Positions 18,449 to 27,694 of a stretch of DNA of 64,000 bases are shown piece after piece. The stretch lies in assembly GCA_963757335.1 (NCBI GenBank), contig CAVWRJ010000008.1:434001-498000 (forward strand), read 5' to 3'. Origin of the DNA: DASQPA01 sp963757335 (GTDB taxonomy: Bacteria > Acidobacteriota > Thermoanaerobaculia > Multivoradales > UBA5704). Positions within the stretch are counted from its first letter, which is position 1; every line of letters starts with the position of its first letter. The notes beneath the pieces were generated by a model. It was not told the origin of the DNA, ran no database searches, and was given only the letters and a program-made list of their open reading frames with translations. The translations under genes and the position numbers were made by a program.

Positions 18449-20056
18449 ATGCCGGGCGGCGGAGACCGCGGCGGTGAAGAGCCCGCAGACGGCGGCGAAG
18501 ACGGCGATCCCGAGGAGGACCAGCCAGCCCGCTCCCGTGGGGTGGCCGAGGGCGAAGAACGGGGTCGCGAGGTCGAAGGGCGCTCCGGGGTGCTCCTTGG
18601 CCGTCCGCAGGGCGGGGAGGAGGGCGGCGACGAAGGTCGCGACCGCCGCCCCGACCGCCGTGCCGGCGAGACCGCGGGCGAGGAGCTGGGCTTTCGAAAG
18701 CGGCGAGAGGACCTCGGGCTGGTCGATGGTGAAGACCGGCTCCCGCGCCCCGAAGGGGACGAAGCGGGAGAGCATGATCATCCCCGGAATGCCGGCGAGG
18801 ATGGTGAACCAGAAGAACTTGTACCAGCCGACCGAGTAGACCGCGAAGCCGCAGATCGGGCCCGCCACCAGCCGCGGCAGGCCGAAGAGGCTGGAGAACA
18901 GGGCGTACTGGGTGGCCGAGAAGCGCTTCTGGGTGAGCCGCAGGAGGAGGACCGCGAAGGCGCCGCTCCCCAGGCCGGCGGCTAAGACCTCGAAGCCGAT
19001 CGCCGCGTACATGAGCGGCCGGTGCACCCCGCCCTTGGCGGCGAGCATCACGTAGCCCAAGCTCGCGAAAGTTTGCAGAAAGCCGAAGATCCAGAGCGCC
19101 CGCCCGAGCCCGATCACCTCGGTCAAAACTCCGCCCATGAAGACCCCGAGGAGGCTGCCGAAGAGCCCCACCGTGGCGAGCGCCACCCCGCGGTCGAAGT
19201 CGCTGTAGCCCATATCGACGAGGAAGGGTCGCTGGAGCGCCTGGGCGAGGTTGTCGGCCAGCTTGTAGAGGAGGAGAAAGGAGAGGATGCCGAGCGCCCG
19301 GTGGCGGGAGAGGAAGCCGACGAACGGATACCAGGCGGCCTCGCGGAGGCTTCTGGGAGCGGGGATCACCTCGCGCGGCTCGGGCGCCTTCCAGGTGACG
19401 AAGAGCATCGGCAGGTAGAGGCAGGCGAGCCCGGCGTTGACCAGCGGCCAGGAGTAGCGCCCGGCGAGGGTGATGCCCAACCCCCCCACGACGTACATGG
19501 CGCTCCGGTAGACCGCATTTCGCGCCCCCACCGCTACCGCCTGCTCCTCGGGCTCCAAGACGTCGACCGCATAGGCGTCGACCGCGATGTCCTGGCTGGC
19601 GCCGGCAAAGGCGATGGCGAAAGCGAGAGCGGCGACGACCCAGGGGGTGTCCGGATGGTTGCCGACCCCGGCGAGACAGAGGGTGAGGACGAAGAGGGCG
19701 AGCTGGGCGATCGCCGCCCAGCCCCGCCGCCGCCCGAGCCAGGGGGGGACGAAGCGGTCCATGAGCGGCGACCAGAGGAACTTGAAGGTCCACGGCGCCT
19801 GCGCCAGGGTGATGAGGCCGACCACCCGGATGTCCAGACCGATCCGGCGCATCCAGTCGGGGATGGCGGTCAGGACGAGGGCGAACGGCAGGCCGGACGA
19901 GAAGGAGAGGAGGGTGACCGCGGCGGTCCGCCAGGAGGTCATCGCCCGGCCGAGGCTCCGGAAGGTCCCGAGGCGCTTCGGGCGGCCCCCCAGGTCGGGC
20001 GCCGGCACGGCCGGGGGGGAAGGCGGCGTCGAGGGGACGGGGACCTGGGTCGTCAC
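18416..20056 (-). CDS. AmpG-like MFS permease
   Basis: This 546-residue inner-membrane carrier is related to AmpG muropeptide permeases and the SLC33 group. Family features are SFSSGLPFALVLTAIPDWMR in TM1, LWSPLMDRFVPPWLGRRRGW in the 2-3 loop, and the signature GASQDIAVDAYAVDVLEPEE after TM4. About 12-14 TM helices are predicted, with extra C-terminal spans as in AmpG. The start is GTG 20056 with a weak ribosome site; ATG further in (MTSWRTAAV) would cut a non-conserved Pro-rich leader. It follows the dynamin gene by 20 bp on the same strand. A role in importing peptidoglycan fragments is inferred from the family. Its 3' end lies in the duplicated segment. Confidence 0.85.
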   Translation of the reverse strand: MTTQVPVPSTPPSPPAVPAPDLGGRPKRLGTFRSLGRAMTSWRTAAVTLLSFSSGLPFALVLTAIPDWMRRIGLDIRVVGLITLAQAPWTFKFLWSPLMDRFVPPWLGRRRGWAAIAQLALFVLTLCLAGVGNHPDTPWVVAALAFAIAFAGASQDIAVDAYAVDVLEPEEQAVAVGARNAVYRSAMYVVGGLGITLAGRYSWPLVNAGLACLYLPMLFVTWKAPEPREVIPAPRSLREAAWYPFVGFLSRHRALGILSFLLLYKLADNLAQALQRPFLVDMGYSDFDRGVALATVGLFGSLLGVFMGGVLTEVIGLGRALWIFGFLQTFASLGYVMLAAKGGVHRPLMYAAIGFEVLAAGLGSGAFAVLLLRLTQKRFSATQYALFSSLFGLPRLVAGPICGFAVYSVGWYKFFWFTILAGIPGMIMLSRFVPFGAREPVFTIDQPEVLSPLSKAQLLARGLAGTAVGAAVATFVAALLPALRTAKEHPGAPFDLATPFFALGHPTGAGWLVLLGIAVFAAVCGLFTAAVSAARHGEGLPAVAAG

Positions 20057-20075
20057 CGGGGGATTCTAGCTCGCC

Positions 20076-21810
20076 TTACAGCGCCTCGACCTGCACCTTG
20101 AGCCGCGCCAGCTCGTCGGCCAACGCCTGGACCGCGGTCTGGGTCTCGGTCAGGTGGTCGCGCTCGGCGCGGACGAAGCGGGTGTAGGGGGCGACGGCGT
20201 CGTCGATCCGCGAGAGGCTTCTCCCGATCTCGCGCTCGAACTGACCGGAGAGCGCCGTCATCAGCTGGGTGCGGAGCACCTCGATCGTCAACTTGAGCTC
20301 GGCCTTCGCCTTCTGCCGCCGGTGGGGGAGGATGAGGAGACCCAAGGCCGCCACCATCCCGGCGGCGAGGATGCCGGTGACGTCCGCCGCGGCGGTCACC
20401 GCGATGTGGGTCAAAAGGGCGCCGAGGCCGATCGCTCCCACCCCGACGAGCGCCGTCCCCGCCACCGCCGCCTGCACCGACTCGGCGAGCCGGGTCGATT
20501 CGGCGTCCTTGTCGTAGCTCTCCATGGTGCGCTGGGCTTCGCGGCCGACGCTGTCGAGCAGGCGGTTTCTGTCGTAGTCGAAGGCCGCCCCGGCGCGGCC
20601 GACGATGCGGTCGGCGTGCTGATCGCGGCGCTTGGCGAGGTGATCGGTCACCGCCTGCCACTGCTTCAGATCGGCGGCCACCAGCCAGTCGATGATCTCT
20701 TGCACCCGCCGCTCGATCGCCTGGGGGACGTCGGCCACCACCCGGCGCTCGAACTCGGCCTTCATCCGGTCGCGGTTCAAGAAGGTCGACGAAGCGGGCG
20801 AGGCGGACCGTGTCGTCGAAGAACTCCATGCCGCGGTTCTCGAACTCCCGGAGCACCCGGTCGACATCCGAGAGGCGGAGGTGGAACTCGCGCTCCATGT
20901 CCTCTTTATAGAGAGCGAGCTGGCGCTCGATGTCGGTGAGCGTCCGGACGTCGGCGTCGAGGAGGCCGAGCCGGCCGTGGACGACCGTCAAGGTGCGGCC
21001 GGCGAGGAGCGTGCCGACCCCCAGGGGGTTGAGGAGCTTCAGGCGCACCCGCTCGCGCTCGTCGAGGGTGGTGACGATCGCTTTCTCGAGCGGCGGGAAC
21101 TGGCTTTCGGCGAGGAGCGCCGCGTCGCCGCTCTCCTTGGCCCGGAGCGCCTTCCGGGCCGAGACGGCATAGACCTCCGGGACGGCGCCCAGGAGGGTGC
21201 GGCCGTTGTCGGCGACGAAGGCGCGCACCGTTTCGAGCTCCTCCGGGCGCTCCAGGATGTCGATCTTGTTGATCACCAGGACGATCTTCTTGCCCCACTC
21301 GCGGATCCCCTGGAGGAAGGCGCGCTCGCTCTCGGTGAACGGGCGGTCGGCCGAGGTGACGAAGAGCACCAGGTCCGAGCGCGGCACGAACTCCCGGGTG
21401 ATCGCCTCGTGCTCGCGGTGGATGGCGTTGGTGCCCGGGGTGTCGACGATGTTGATCTCCAGGAGGAGATCGACCGGGGCGGTCACCACGTCCAGGGCCG
21501 CCTCGGCCGTCGTTCGGGAGACGGCGGGGCCGTGTTTCAGGATCTGGACCCGGGTGGTGGTGGGGGTAACCCCCTCTTCTAAAACCCGGGAGCCCAAAAG
21601 GGCGTTGATGAAGGCGCTCTTGCCGGCGTTGAACTCGCCGGCGACGACCAGGAGGAAGAGCTCGTCCAGCTGGCGGACCGAGCGTTCGAGCGCCGACTGA
21701 TCGTCGCCCGCGGCGTCGAAACGGGCGAGGGCGACCGCCAGCTCCCCCAAGAGCCGCCGCTCCTCGGCGAGGAGAGCTTCCTGTTGCTGGTCTAGGATTC
21801 GCCGCAGCAT
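20076..21810 (-). CDS. Bacterial dynamin-like GTPase (one frameshift)
   Basis: This ~578-residue large GTPase remodels or repairs membrane. ATG 21810 is chosen because GAGAGGGG precedes it at suitable spacing; GTG 21852 is the alternative. The GTPase domain has P-loop GEFNAGKSAFINALLG, switch threonines in TPTTTRV, DTPGTNAIHREH and NKIDILERPEE. Long helical stalk segments follow. A hydrophobic paddle-like stretch (LVGVGAIGLGALL, then VTGILAAGMVAALGLLIL) lies near residue 470, and the C-terminal tail is helical. The frame changes at about 20785, where one missing base joins RLARFVD to FLNRDRMKAEF. It is followed 20 bp downstream by the AmpG-like gene, presumably in one transcript. Confidence 0.88.
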
Positions 21811-21891
21811 GTCATCCGCCCCTCTCAAGCGCCCAGCCGGGGACGATAGCACGGGGTATGAGCACGGGGTATGCCAGGGTCTCGGCCCTGT

Positions 21892-21964
21892 CCTGTTTTG
21901 AGCTTGCGGTCTGCTCCTTCGGGCGCTCCGCGCGGCCAGTCGCAGATCCTCAGCTCAAACCAGG
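21892..21964 (-). repeat. Covarying hairpin element, copy A
   Basis: Read on the minus strand, 13-bp outer arms (21892-21904 with 21952-21964, one mismatch) enclose a 47-bp core. The core starts GAGGA, has an inner 5-bp helix TCTGC/GCAGA, then GACTGGC, a GCGC hairpin and CCGAAGGA. It shares the loops but not the helix sequences with copies B and C, so base pairing rather than sequence is conserved in the stems. Confidence 0.75.
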
Positions 21965-22000
21965 GCGTCCGAGCTGGTAGGATTCGCACGAACAGAGAAT

Positions 22001-22088
22001 ACCGGCTCCAGTTTGGATCTGAGGACGGGCGACTGGCTGCGCGAAGCGCCCGAAGGAGCCCGCCCGCAAGATCCAAACTGGAGCCGGT
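22001..22088 (+). repeat. Covarying hairpin element, copy B
   Basis: A perfect 20-bp inverted repeat (22001-22020 with 22069-22088) encloses a 48-bp core. The inner helix is CGGGC/GCCCG (22026-22030 with 22058-22062). The apical part is GCGC-GAA-GCGC (22039-22049), flanked by GACTGGC and CCGAAGGA. The element ends 20 bp before the oxygenase start codon, so in RNA form it would sit in that gene's 5' leader and could mask or present its ribosome site. Confidence 0.82.
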
Positions 22089-22108
22089 GCCGAACGGAGA
22101 GAGAAACC

Positions 22109-23099
22109 ATGGCCACCCTTCAGCGCATCCCCACCGTCGATCTCGCGGACTACACCGCGGGCGACCCCTCCTCGCGGACGAAGATGATCCGCACTCTCGG
22201 CGACAGCCTCCAGGAGTTCGGCTTCCTGAACGTCGAGGGGCACGGCATCGACCGCGGGCTGATCCGCCGCACCTACGACCTCTGGAAGCGGTTCTTCGAG
22301 CTGCCCGACGAGGTCAAGCGGCGCTACGTCGTGGGGGTCGGGGGGGCGCGCGGCTTCACCCCGTTCGGGATCGAGCACGCCAAGGGCAACACGCATCCGG
22401 ATTTGAAGGAGTTCTGGCACGTCGGCCAGGTGGCGGAAGCGGCGGCGGGGCTGCCGCAGGGGCACCCGGCGAGAGAGAGCTATCCGCCGAACGTCTGGCC
22501 GGCGGAGATCCCCGAATTGGAGGCTGCCACCCGCGAGCTCTACCGCCGGCTGGAGGACTGCGCCGCGGTCCTCCTGGAAGCTCTGGCCGAGCACTTCTCC
22601 CTGCCGCGGGAGACCTTCGCCGCGATGATGCAGAACGGCAACAGCATCCTCCGGGTCCTCCACTACCCGGCGGTGGCGGCCGGGGGCGTCGGCGGCGGCG
22701 GCGTCGGCCCCGGCGCGGTGCGGGCGGCGGCGCACGAGGACATCAACCTCATCACCCTCCTCTGCGAGGCGACCGACTCCGGGCTCGAAATCCTCACCCG
22801 GGACGGCGAGTGGCTGCCGGTCGCGGCGGGGGAGGGGCAGATCGTCGTCGACGCCGGCGACATGCTGTCGCGGGCCACCAACGAGGTCGTCCCGGCCACG
22901 ACCCATCGGGTGGTCAACCCGCCTTCGGGAGAGGCGCCGGGAGCGCTACTCGATGCCCTTCTTCGTCCACCCCTACTCCGCCTGCCCGTTAGACGTCATG
23001 GAGCGCTTCGTCTCCCCGCAGAACCCGGCGAAGTTCCCGCCGATCACTGCCGGCGCGTTTCTCGACCAGCGCCTGCGCGAGATCGGGCTCAAGAAGTAG
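22109..23099 (+). CDS. 2-oxoglutarate/Fe(II) dioxygenase, isopenicillin-N-synthase family (one frameshift)
   Basis: This ~330-residue non-haem iron oxygenase starts at ATG 22109 after GGAGAG. The N-terminal DIOX_N region shows IPTVDLADY and EFGFLNVEGHGID. The catalytic jelly roll carries the HxD of AAHEDINLITLL and the distal His of THRVVNPPSGE. After the frame change at about 22925, the 2OG-binding RYS appears in RERYSMPFFVHP. The natural C-terminus (QRLREIGLKK) ends at 23099 in that second frame; without correction the reading frame runs on into the next gene. Plant and fungal relatives hydroxylate or desaturate small molecules; the substrate here is unknown. Hairpin copies A and B lie upstream and copy C just downstream. 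Confidence 0.87.
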
Positions 23100-23114
23100 C
23101 GCTTAAAGTCCCGG

Positions 23115-23201
23115 CACTGGCTCACGTTTGGTTCCGAGGACCGGCGACTGGCCGCGCGAAGCGCCCGAAGGAGCCGGCCCGCAGGATCAAACGGAGCAGT
23201 G
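23115..23201 (+). repeat. Covarying hairpin element, copy C
   Basis: The outer arms (23115-23135 and 23184-23201) pair with two or three bulges: CACTG..CTC..CGTTTG against its complement. The 48-bp core 23136-23183 has the inner helix CCGGC/GCCGG (23141-23145 with 23173-23177). It differs from copies A and B yet still pairs. The loop sequence between the helices matches copy B at nearly every base. It lies 15 bp after the oxygenase stop codon. Confidence 0.75.
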
Positions 23202-23321
23202 CAAAAGTCCCCGTCCGTCCCCGTCCAAAGCCCCCATGGCACCGTATGGTTATAGCGCGGGCGCTATCTGCGCCCGCGCCCGGTTTTAGTGTCGGTAGGC
23301 TTCGATCTGGAGGTTCCCCCC

Positions 23322-25320
23322 ATGCGGTACCGTGCTCCCCTTTCGCCCGCTCTCCTCCTCGCCGTCCTCCTCACCGCCCTCGCCGCTTTCGCCTGGGCGT
23401 TGCCGGCCCGCGCCGACTGGGTCGCCGTCGGTCCACAAGGGGGTTCGATCCTCGCCCTGGCCGTCGATCCGGGGGCGCCTTCGATCCTCTACGCGGGGAG
23501 CGACGGCGGGGGAGTCTGGAAGAGCGCCGACGCCGGGGCCACCTGGGGCTGGGCGGGACTGGGGCTCGGCAATATTCAGGTGCTGGCGCTGGCGATCGAT
23601 CCGCAGACCCCGGCGACCGTCTATGCCGGCACCGAGGCCGGGGTCTTCAAGAGCGTCGACGCCGGCGCCGCCTGGACCCCGGCGAACGACGGTCTCACCG
23701 AGCCGGTGATCCTCCAGCTGGCGATCGACCCGCAGCACCCGGAGACGGTCTATGCCGGCACCCTCTCCGGGCTCTTTGCGAGCGCCGACTCTGGCGTCAC
23801 CTGGAGGGCGGTCGCCGGGCCGTTCGCCTCGGTCGGCCTTTTGGCGCTCGACCCGCAGCACCCGGCGACCCTCTATGCCGGGCCGCTCAACGCCGCCGGG
23901 CTCTACAAGAGCACCGACGGCGGCGCCACCTGGAAAGACGAGAGCGCGGTCCTCGGGGGCTCGGCGGTCACCGCCGTCGCCCTCGCTCTCGACCCCGCCG
24001 TCCCTTCCAAGGTCTATGCCGCCGTCCGCACCCTCTTCGACAACGTGGGCTCCCTCTTCACCAGCACGAGCGGCGGCGCCAGTTGGGTCCGGGCCGGGCG
24101 CGGTCTCGAAGGGCGGGCGGTCCTGGCGCTCGCCGCGACGCCGCGGGGGGAGCGCTCTATGCCGCCACCGACCTCGGGCTCTACACCAGCTCCGACAGCG
24201 GGAAGAGCTGGAAGCCGGTGGGGCCCAAGGCGCCGTCCGGGCCGGTCTTCGCCGTCGCCCTGGCCGCGGGCTCCGGGCGGCGGCCGGGAGCGGTCTACGC
24301 CGGGACCCTCGATCTCGGGGTGTGGAAGAGCGCCGATGGCGGGCGCTCCTTTGCGGCCTCGAACCAGGGCCTGCTCGCGATCTCGGTCCTGGATCTCGCG
24401 CTCAGCCCGGGGGCTGCTATCGACGCTCTACGTGCGGAGCCCGGGCGGGCAGATCTGGCGCAGCGGCGACGGCGGCGGCAGCTTCGGCCTCGCCAGCCGG
24501 CTGCCGATCGTCTCCGCCCAGGGCCTGGCCGCCGACCCCAACCATCCCGCCGTCGCCTACGCCGGTCTGCACGGGCATATCGCGAAGAGCACCGACAGCG
24601 GCAAGACCTGGCAGATCGAAGGCGGGGACATCTTCGGCAACGTGGAGAGCGGGGTGGTCGCCGTCGACCCCAAGAATTCCGCCAACGTCTACATCGCTGG
24701 GCAGCCGAGCGAATTCCGCGACCCGCGCTGCGCCGCCTTCAGGAGCGCCGACTCTGGGACGAGCTGGATCTGCATGCCGACGCTCGGTCCGCTGATCCAG
24801 GATCTCGCCATCGCCCCCTCGGCCCCGGCGACGCTCTACGCCATCACCGCCTTCGGCGTGCAGAAGAGCACCGACCACGGGGCGAGCTGGAAGCGTGACC
24901 AACCACGGGCTCGAAGCGGCCTCGCCGCTCGCCCTCGCGGTCGATCCCACCGCGCCGTCGACCGCCTACGCCGCCGCCCAGTCGGGCCTCTTCAAGACGA
25001 CGGACGGGGGCGGCAGCTGGGTGTACACGAGCGAGGGGCTGCCGGTGGCGCAACCCAAACAGCTCGTCCGCTTCACCAGCGTCGCCGTCGACCCCGGCAA
25101 CCCGCGGGTGATCTACATCGTCGCCGCGATCTACGGCAGCCGCAGCGACCCGCCCCGCCTGCGCACCTTCCGCAGCACCGACGGCGCCGCCACCTTCTCG
25201 CTCTGGAGCGCCGGCCTGCCCCGGGTCACCGCCGCGACCCGGCTGGTGGTCGACCCGCGGCACCCCGGCACGGTCTACCTCGGGACCTACGGCCGCGGGG
25301 TCTACCGGTGGGTGCCCTAG
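23322..25320 (+). CDS. Secreted BNR/sialidase-type beta-propeller protein (three frameshifts)
   Basis: This ~665-residue exported protein starts at ATG 23322 with GGAGG 8 bp upstream and a clear signal peptide ending ALPARA. The mature protein consists of about thirteen BNR (Asp-box) units S-x-D-x-G-x-[TS]-[WF], such as SADAGATW, STDGGATW, SSDSGKSW and STDSGKTW. They alternate with LALDPQHPATLYAG-type strands, as in Vps10/sortilin-like and YCF48-like propellers. Two seven-bladed propellers would fit the repeat number. Frame changes occur near 24145, 24415 and 24893, each within uninterrupted repeat pattern. No sialidase catalytic residues are evident, so a binding or surface role is more likely than hydrolysis. 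It is convergent with ogt, with a few bases of overlap. Confidence 0.87.
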
Positions 25321-25844
25321 ACCAGGAGCGCCCCTTCGAGCACCAGGAGGGCCCGCTTCAAGGGCATGCCGCCGCCGAAGCCGGTGAGCGAGCCGTCGGA
25401 GCCGATCACCCGATGGCAGGGGATGACCAGGGGAATGGGGTTGGTGCCGTTCGCCCGCCCCACCGCCCGTGAGGCGCCGGGGCGGCCGACCCGGGCGGCG
25501 AGCTCGGCGTAGCTGATCGTCACCCCATAGGGGATGCGCGCCAGCTCCTCCCAGACCCGGCGCTGGAACTCCGTCCCCCGGGGGGCCACCGGCAGCTCGA
25601 AGCCCTTTCTCCCGCCCGCGAAGTACTCCGCGAGCTGAACGGCCACCGGAGCCGAGCGCCCGCTGCCCCAGACCAGGCGGTCGCCGCGCACCGCGGCCCG
25701 GCGCTCGACGTCCTCCACCACCGGGGTCTTCCGCTCGGGGTGGACGAAGTCGAGCTCGATCAGGGTGCCGCCGTCGTCGACGGTAGCGCAGAGGGCGGTC
25801 AGCTCGGGGAGCGGGGTGGGGATCAGATCGGCATAGAGATTCAT
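25317..25844 (-). CDS. ogt: Methylated-DNA-[protein]-cysteine S-methyltransferase
   Basis: This 175-residue suicide repair protein removes O6-alkyl groups from guanine. The C-terminal ASL domain has the DNA-binding helix RVGRPGASRAVGRANGTNP, including the arginine finger region, and the acceptor motif IPCHRVIG with the reactive Cys at position 143. The N-terminal ribonuclease-H-like domain is short and typical. The ATG at 25844 overlaps the stop of the AlkA gene (ATGA), so the two are translationally coupled as an alkylation-repair operon. Length and motifs are normal. Confidence 0.93.
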   Translation of the reverse strand: MNLYADLIPTPLPELTALCATVDDGGTLIELDFVHPERKTPVVEDVERRAAVRGDRLVWGSGRSAPVAVQLAEYFAGGRKGFELPVAPRGTEFQRRVWEELARIPYGVTISYAELAARVGRPGASRAVGRANGTNPIPLVIPCHRVIGSDGSLTGFGGGMPLKRALLVLEGALLV

Positions 25845-26542
25845 GGCGTGTCTCCGAGAGAGGCCCAGAGATGGGCGGTGGCGAAGCTCCGAAACGGGGC
25901 GAAGGGGGACATCCGCTCCCGGGTCTCCTCCGGCCCGGGGCGGTGATCGAGGGCGAAGAAACGGGCGAGGCCGGCGGCGAGCCCGGAATCCCCGACCGGC
26001 AGGCAGTCGGCGAACCCGAGGGCGCGGAGCAGGACGTACTGCGCCGTCCACGGTCCGAGCCCGCGGACGGCGAGGAGCCTTCGTAGGACGAGCGTCGCGG
26101 GCTCCTCGGAGAGCCGGTCTAAGGGGAGCTCGCCGGAGGCGATGACCGCCGCCGCGCCGATCAGGTACTCGGCCTTCCGGCGGGAGAACTGGCGAGCGCA
26201 GAGATCGGCGAGGTCGAGCCCGGCCACGGCCTCGGGAGACGGCGGGGCCAGGATCTCCCCCGCTTCCGGCGAGCCGATGGGCTCGCCGCACAGCTCGACC
26301 ACCCGCCGGCGGAGGGTGGCGGCGAAGGTGAGGTTCACCTGCTGGCCGACGATCGCCCAGCAGAGCCCCTCGAACGGCTCGGCGGTCCTCGGCAGCCGCA
26401 GCCCCTCCCGGCCGGCGATCAGCCGGGAGAGGCCGGGGGTCGAGAGCACCTGGCGCTCGAAGGGGGCCGGATCGAGGGTCAGGCCGAGCAGCCGGAGGGC
26501 GGCGGCGTGGGCTGCCGCGGCGGCGGCCGGAGAGAGGGGTGC
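25841..26542 (-). CDS. alkA: 3-methyladenine DNA glycosylase catalytic domain (AlkA)
   Basis: This HhH-GPD domain excises alkylated purines. It is in the same frame as the AraC/AlkA_N ORF upstream and is separated from it only by a TAG at 26543-26545. The first possible start is GTG 26449, which lacks a ribosome site and would cut the conserved opening (LRLLGLTLDPAPFERQ). Motifs are EGLCWAIVGQQVN near the start, the helix-hairpin-helix LLAVRGLGPWTAQYVLLRAL, and the catalytic Asp in LPVGDSGL. The C-terminus overlaps ogt. It most likely forms one AraC-AlkA protein with 26546-27163, interrupted by a point change. A true split gene is the alternative. Confidence 0.85.
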   Translation of the reverse strand, partial: APLSPAAAAAAHAAALRLLGLTLDPAPFERQVLSTPGLSRLIAGREGLRLPRTAEPFEGLCWAIVGQQVNLTFAATLRRRVVELCGEPIGSPEAGEILAPPSPEAVAGLDLADLCARQFSRRKAEYLIGAAAVIASGELPLDRLSEEPATLVLRRLLAVRGLGPWTAQYVLLRALGFADCLPVGDSGLAAGLARFFALDHRPGPEETRERMSPFAPFRSFATAHLWASLGDTP

Positions 26543-27163
26543 CTAGCTCTCGGCCGCATGCACCCGGCAGCGCGCCACCCCCTCCCCGATCTCGACGGTC
26601 AAGAGCGCCGGGAGACCGTCGAGCCGCACCCCCTTCCCGAACGTGGTTCCCGCCACCCGCTCCGAACGGCTCTCCCGATCGCGGCCCAGGTAGCGCAGGG
26701 TCTCGCCCGCCCGGTAGCCGGCGGGGAGCTCAAGGACGAACGAGCGCTCCCGCGGCAGCTTCCGGTACTCGCCCGGAGAGAGGCCGGTCGCCTGCTTGAA
26801 GCTGTCGTCGAAGGCCGCGGCGCTCTCCCAGCCGGCGGCGAGCGCCAGATCGCGGGCGGAGCGCCGGCCGGCCAGGAGCTGGCGGCAGACGGTATCGAGC
26901 CGGGCCCGCAAGAGAAAGGCGGCCGGGGTGGTCTGGTAGTGGCGGAGGAAGAGGCGGTCGAGCTGGGACGAGCCGATCCCCGCGGGGTTGGCGGCGTCGG
27001 CGGCATGGGCGGCATCGGCGGCACCGGCGAGGGCCGTCTCCTCGGAGAACTCGCCGGGGTTCCGGCGCATCCGGGAGGCGAGGTCGACGACTAAAGAGAG
27101 GTCCCGGTCCTCGTCGCTCGGGTCGCCTTGCCGGTCGCGGGGCGGGGTGGAGGGCGTTGCCAT
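26543..27163 (-). CDS. AraC-type HTH plus AlkA N-terminal domain (upstream half of an AraC-AlkA protein)
   Basis: This 206-residue ORF contains an AraC/XylS HTH (IGSSQLDRLFLRHYQTTP, then LALAAGWESAAAFDDSFKQA and GLSPGEYRKLP). The AlkA_N domain follows (SFVLELPAGYRAGETLRYLG, then VAGTTFGKGVRLDG). Such AdaA-AlkA fusions normally begin with a Cys-rich Ada zinc domain. Here that domain is missing; the N-terminus is a short acidic stretch with an Ala-rich 9-bp repeat (AGAADAAHAADAA). The ORF ends at TAG 26543, immediately followed in the same frame by the glycosylase domain. The product would act as an alkylation-response activator and enzyme if read as one chain. Confidence 0.85.
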   Translation of the reverse strand: MATPSTPPRDRQGDPSDEDRDLSLVVDLASRMRRNPGEFSEETALAGAADAAHAADAANPAGIGSSQLDRLFLRHYQTTPAAFLLRARLDTVCRQLLAGRRSARDLALAAGWESAAAFDDSFKQATGLSPGEYRKLPRERSFVLELPAGYRAGETLRYLGRDRESRSERVAGTTFGKGVRLDGLPALLTVEIGEGVARCRVHAAES

Positions 27164-27256
27164 GGCTGCATCTTAGAGAAAGTCGCCCGTCGCGTCTTCC
27201 GGATTTTTTCATTCGAATCCCGTGGCCTGCCCGAGCCGCGGGTCTATACTCGCCCG

Positions 27257-27694
27257 ATGAGCCCGGAGAAGAACCGATTCGAGGAATTGATCGACAGCTG
27301 GGTGAACCGCGGCGTCGAGGTGGCGCCCATCGGCACCCTCCTCGGCTTCCGTTTCACGAGCTTCGAGAACGGCGTCGTCACGGTCGAGATGGAGGCCGGC
27401 CCCCGCCACCACAACCCCATGGGCACCGTCCACGGCGGCATCTACTGCGACCTGGCCGACGCCGCAATGGGAATGGCCTTCGCCACCACCCTAGCCGAAG
27501 GCGAGAGCTTCGCCACCCTCCAACTCCAGGCGAGCTACCTCCGCGGCGTCCGCCAGGGCCGGCTGATCGCCACCGGCCGGGTCGTCCACCGCGGGCGGAC
27601 GGTGGGCCACATGGAGAGCGAGATCGTGGACGGGGAGGGGCGGCCGGTCGCGCGGCTCACGAGCGTGTGCTCGGTGCTGCGGGGGGCGAAATGA
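27257..27694 (+). CDS. PaaI-family hotdog thioesterase
   Basis: This 145-residue hotdog-fold acyl-CoA thioesterase starts at ATG 27257. The diagnostic HNPMGTVHGGIYCDLADAAMG helix motif is intact (HGG in the hotdog sausage helix), and the C-terminal strands (GRLIATGRVVHRGRTVGHME) are typical. The substrate is probably a phenylacetyl-type or medium-chain acyl-CoA, but the family is broad. It is coupled by ATGA to a small downstream ORF and divergent from the AraC-AlkA gene. Confidence 0.9.
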   Translation: MSPEKNRFEELIDSWVNRGVEVAPIGTLLGFRFTSFENGVVTVEMEAGPRHHNPMGTVHGGIYCDLADAAMGMAFATTLAEGESFATLQLQASYLRGVRQGRLIATGRVVHRGRTVGHMESEIVDGEGRPVARLTSVCSVLRGAK

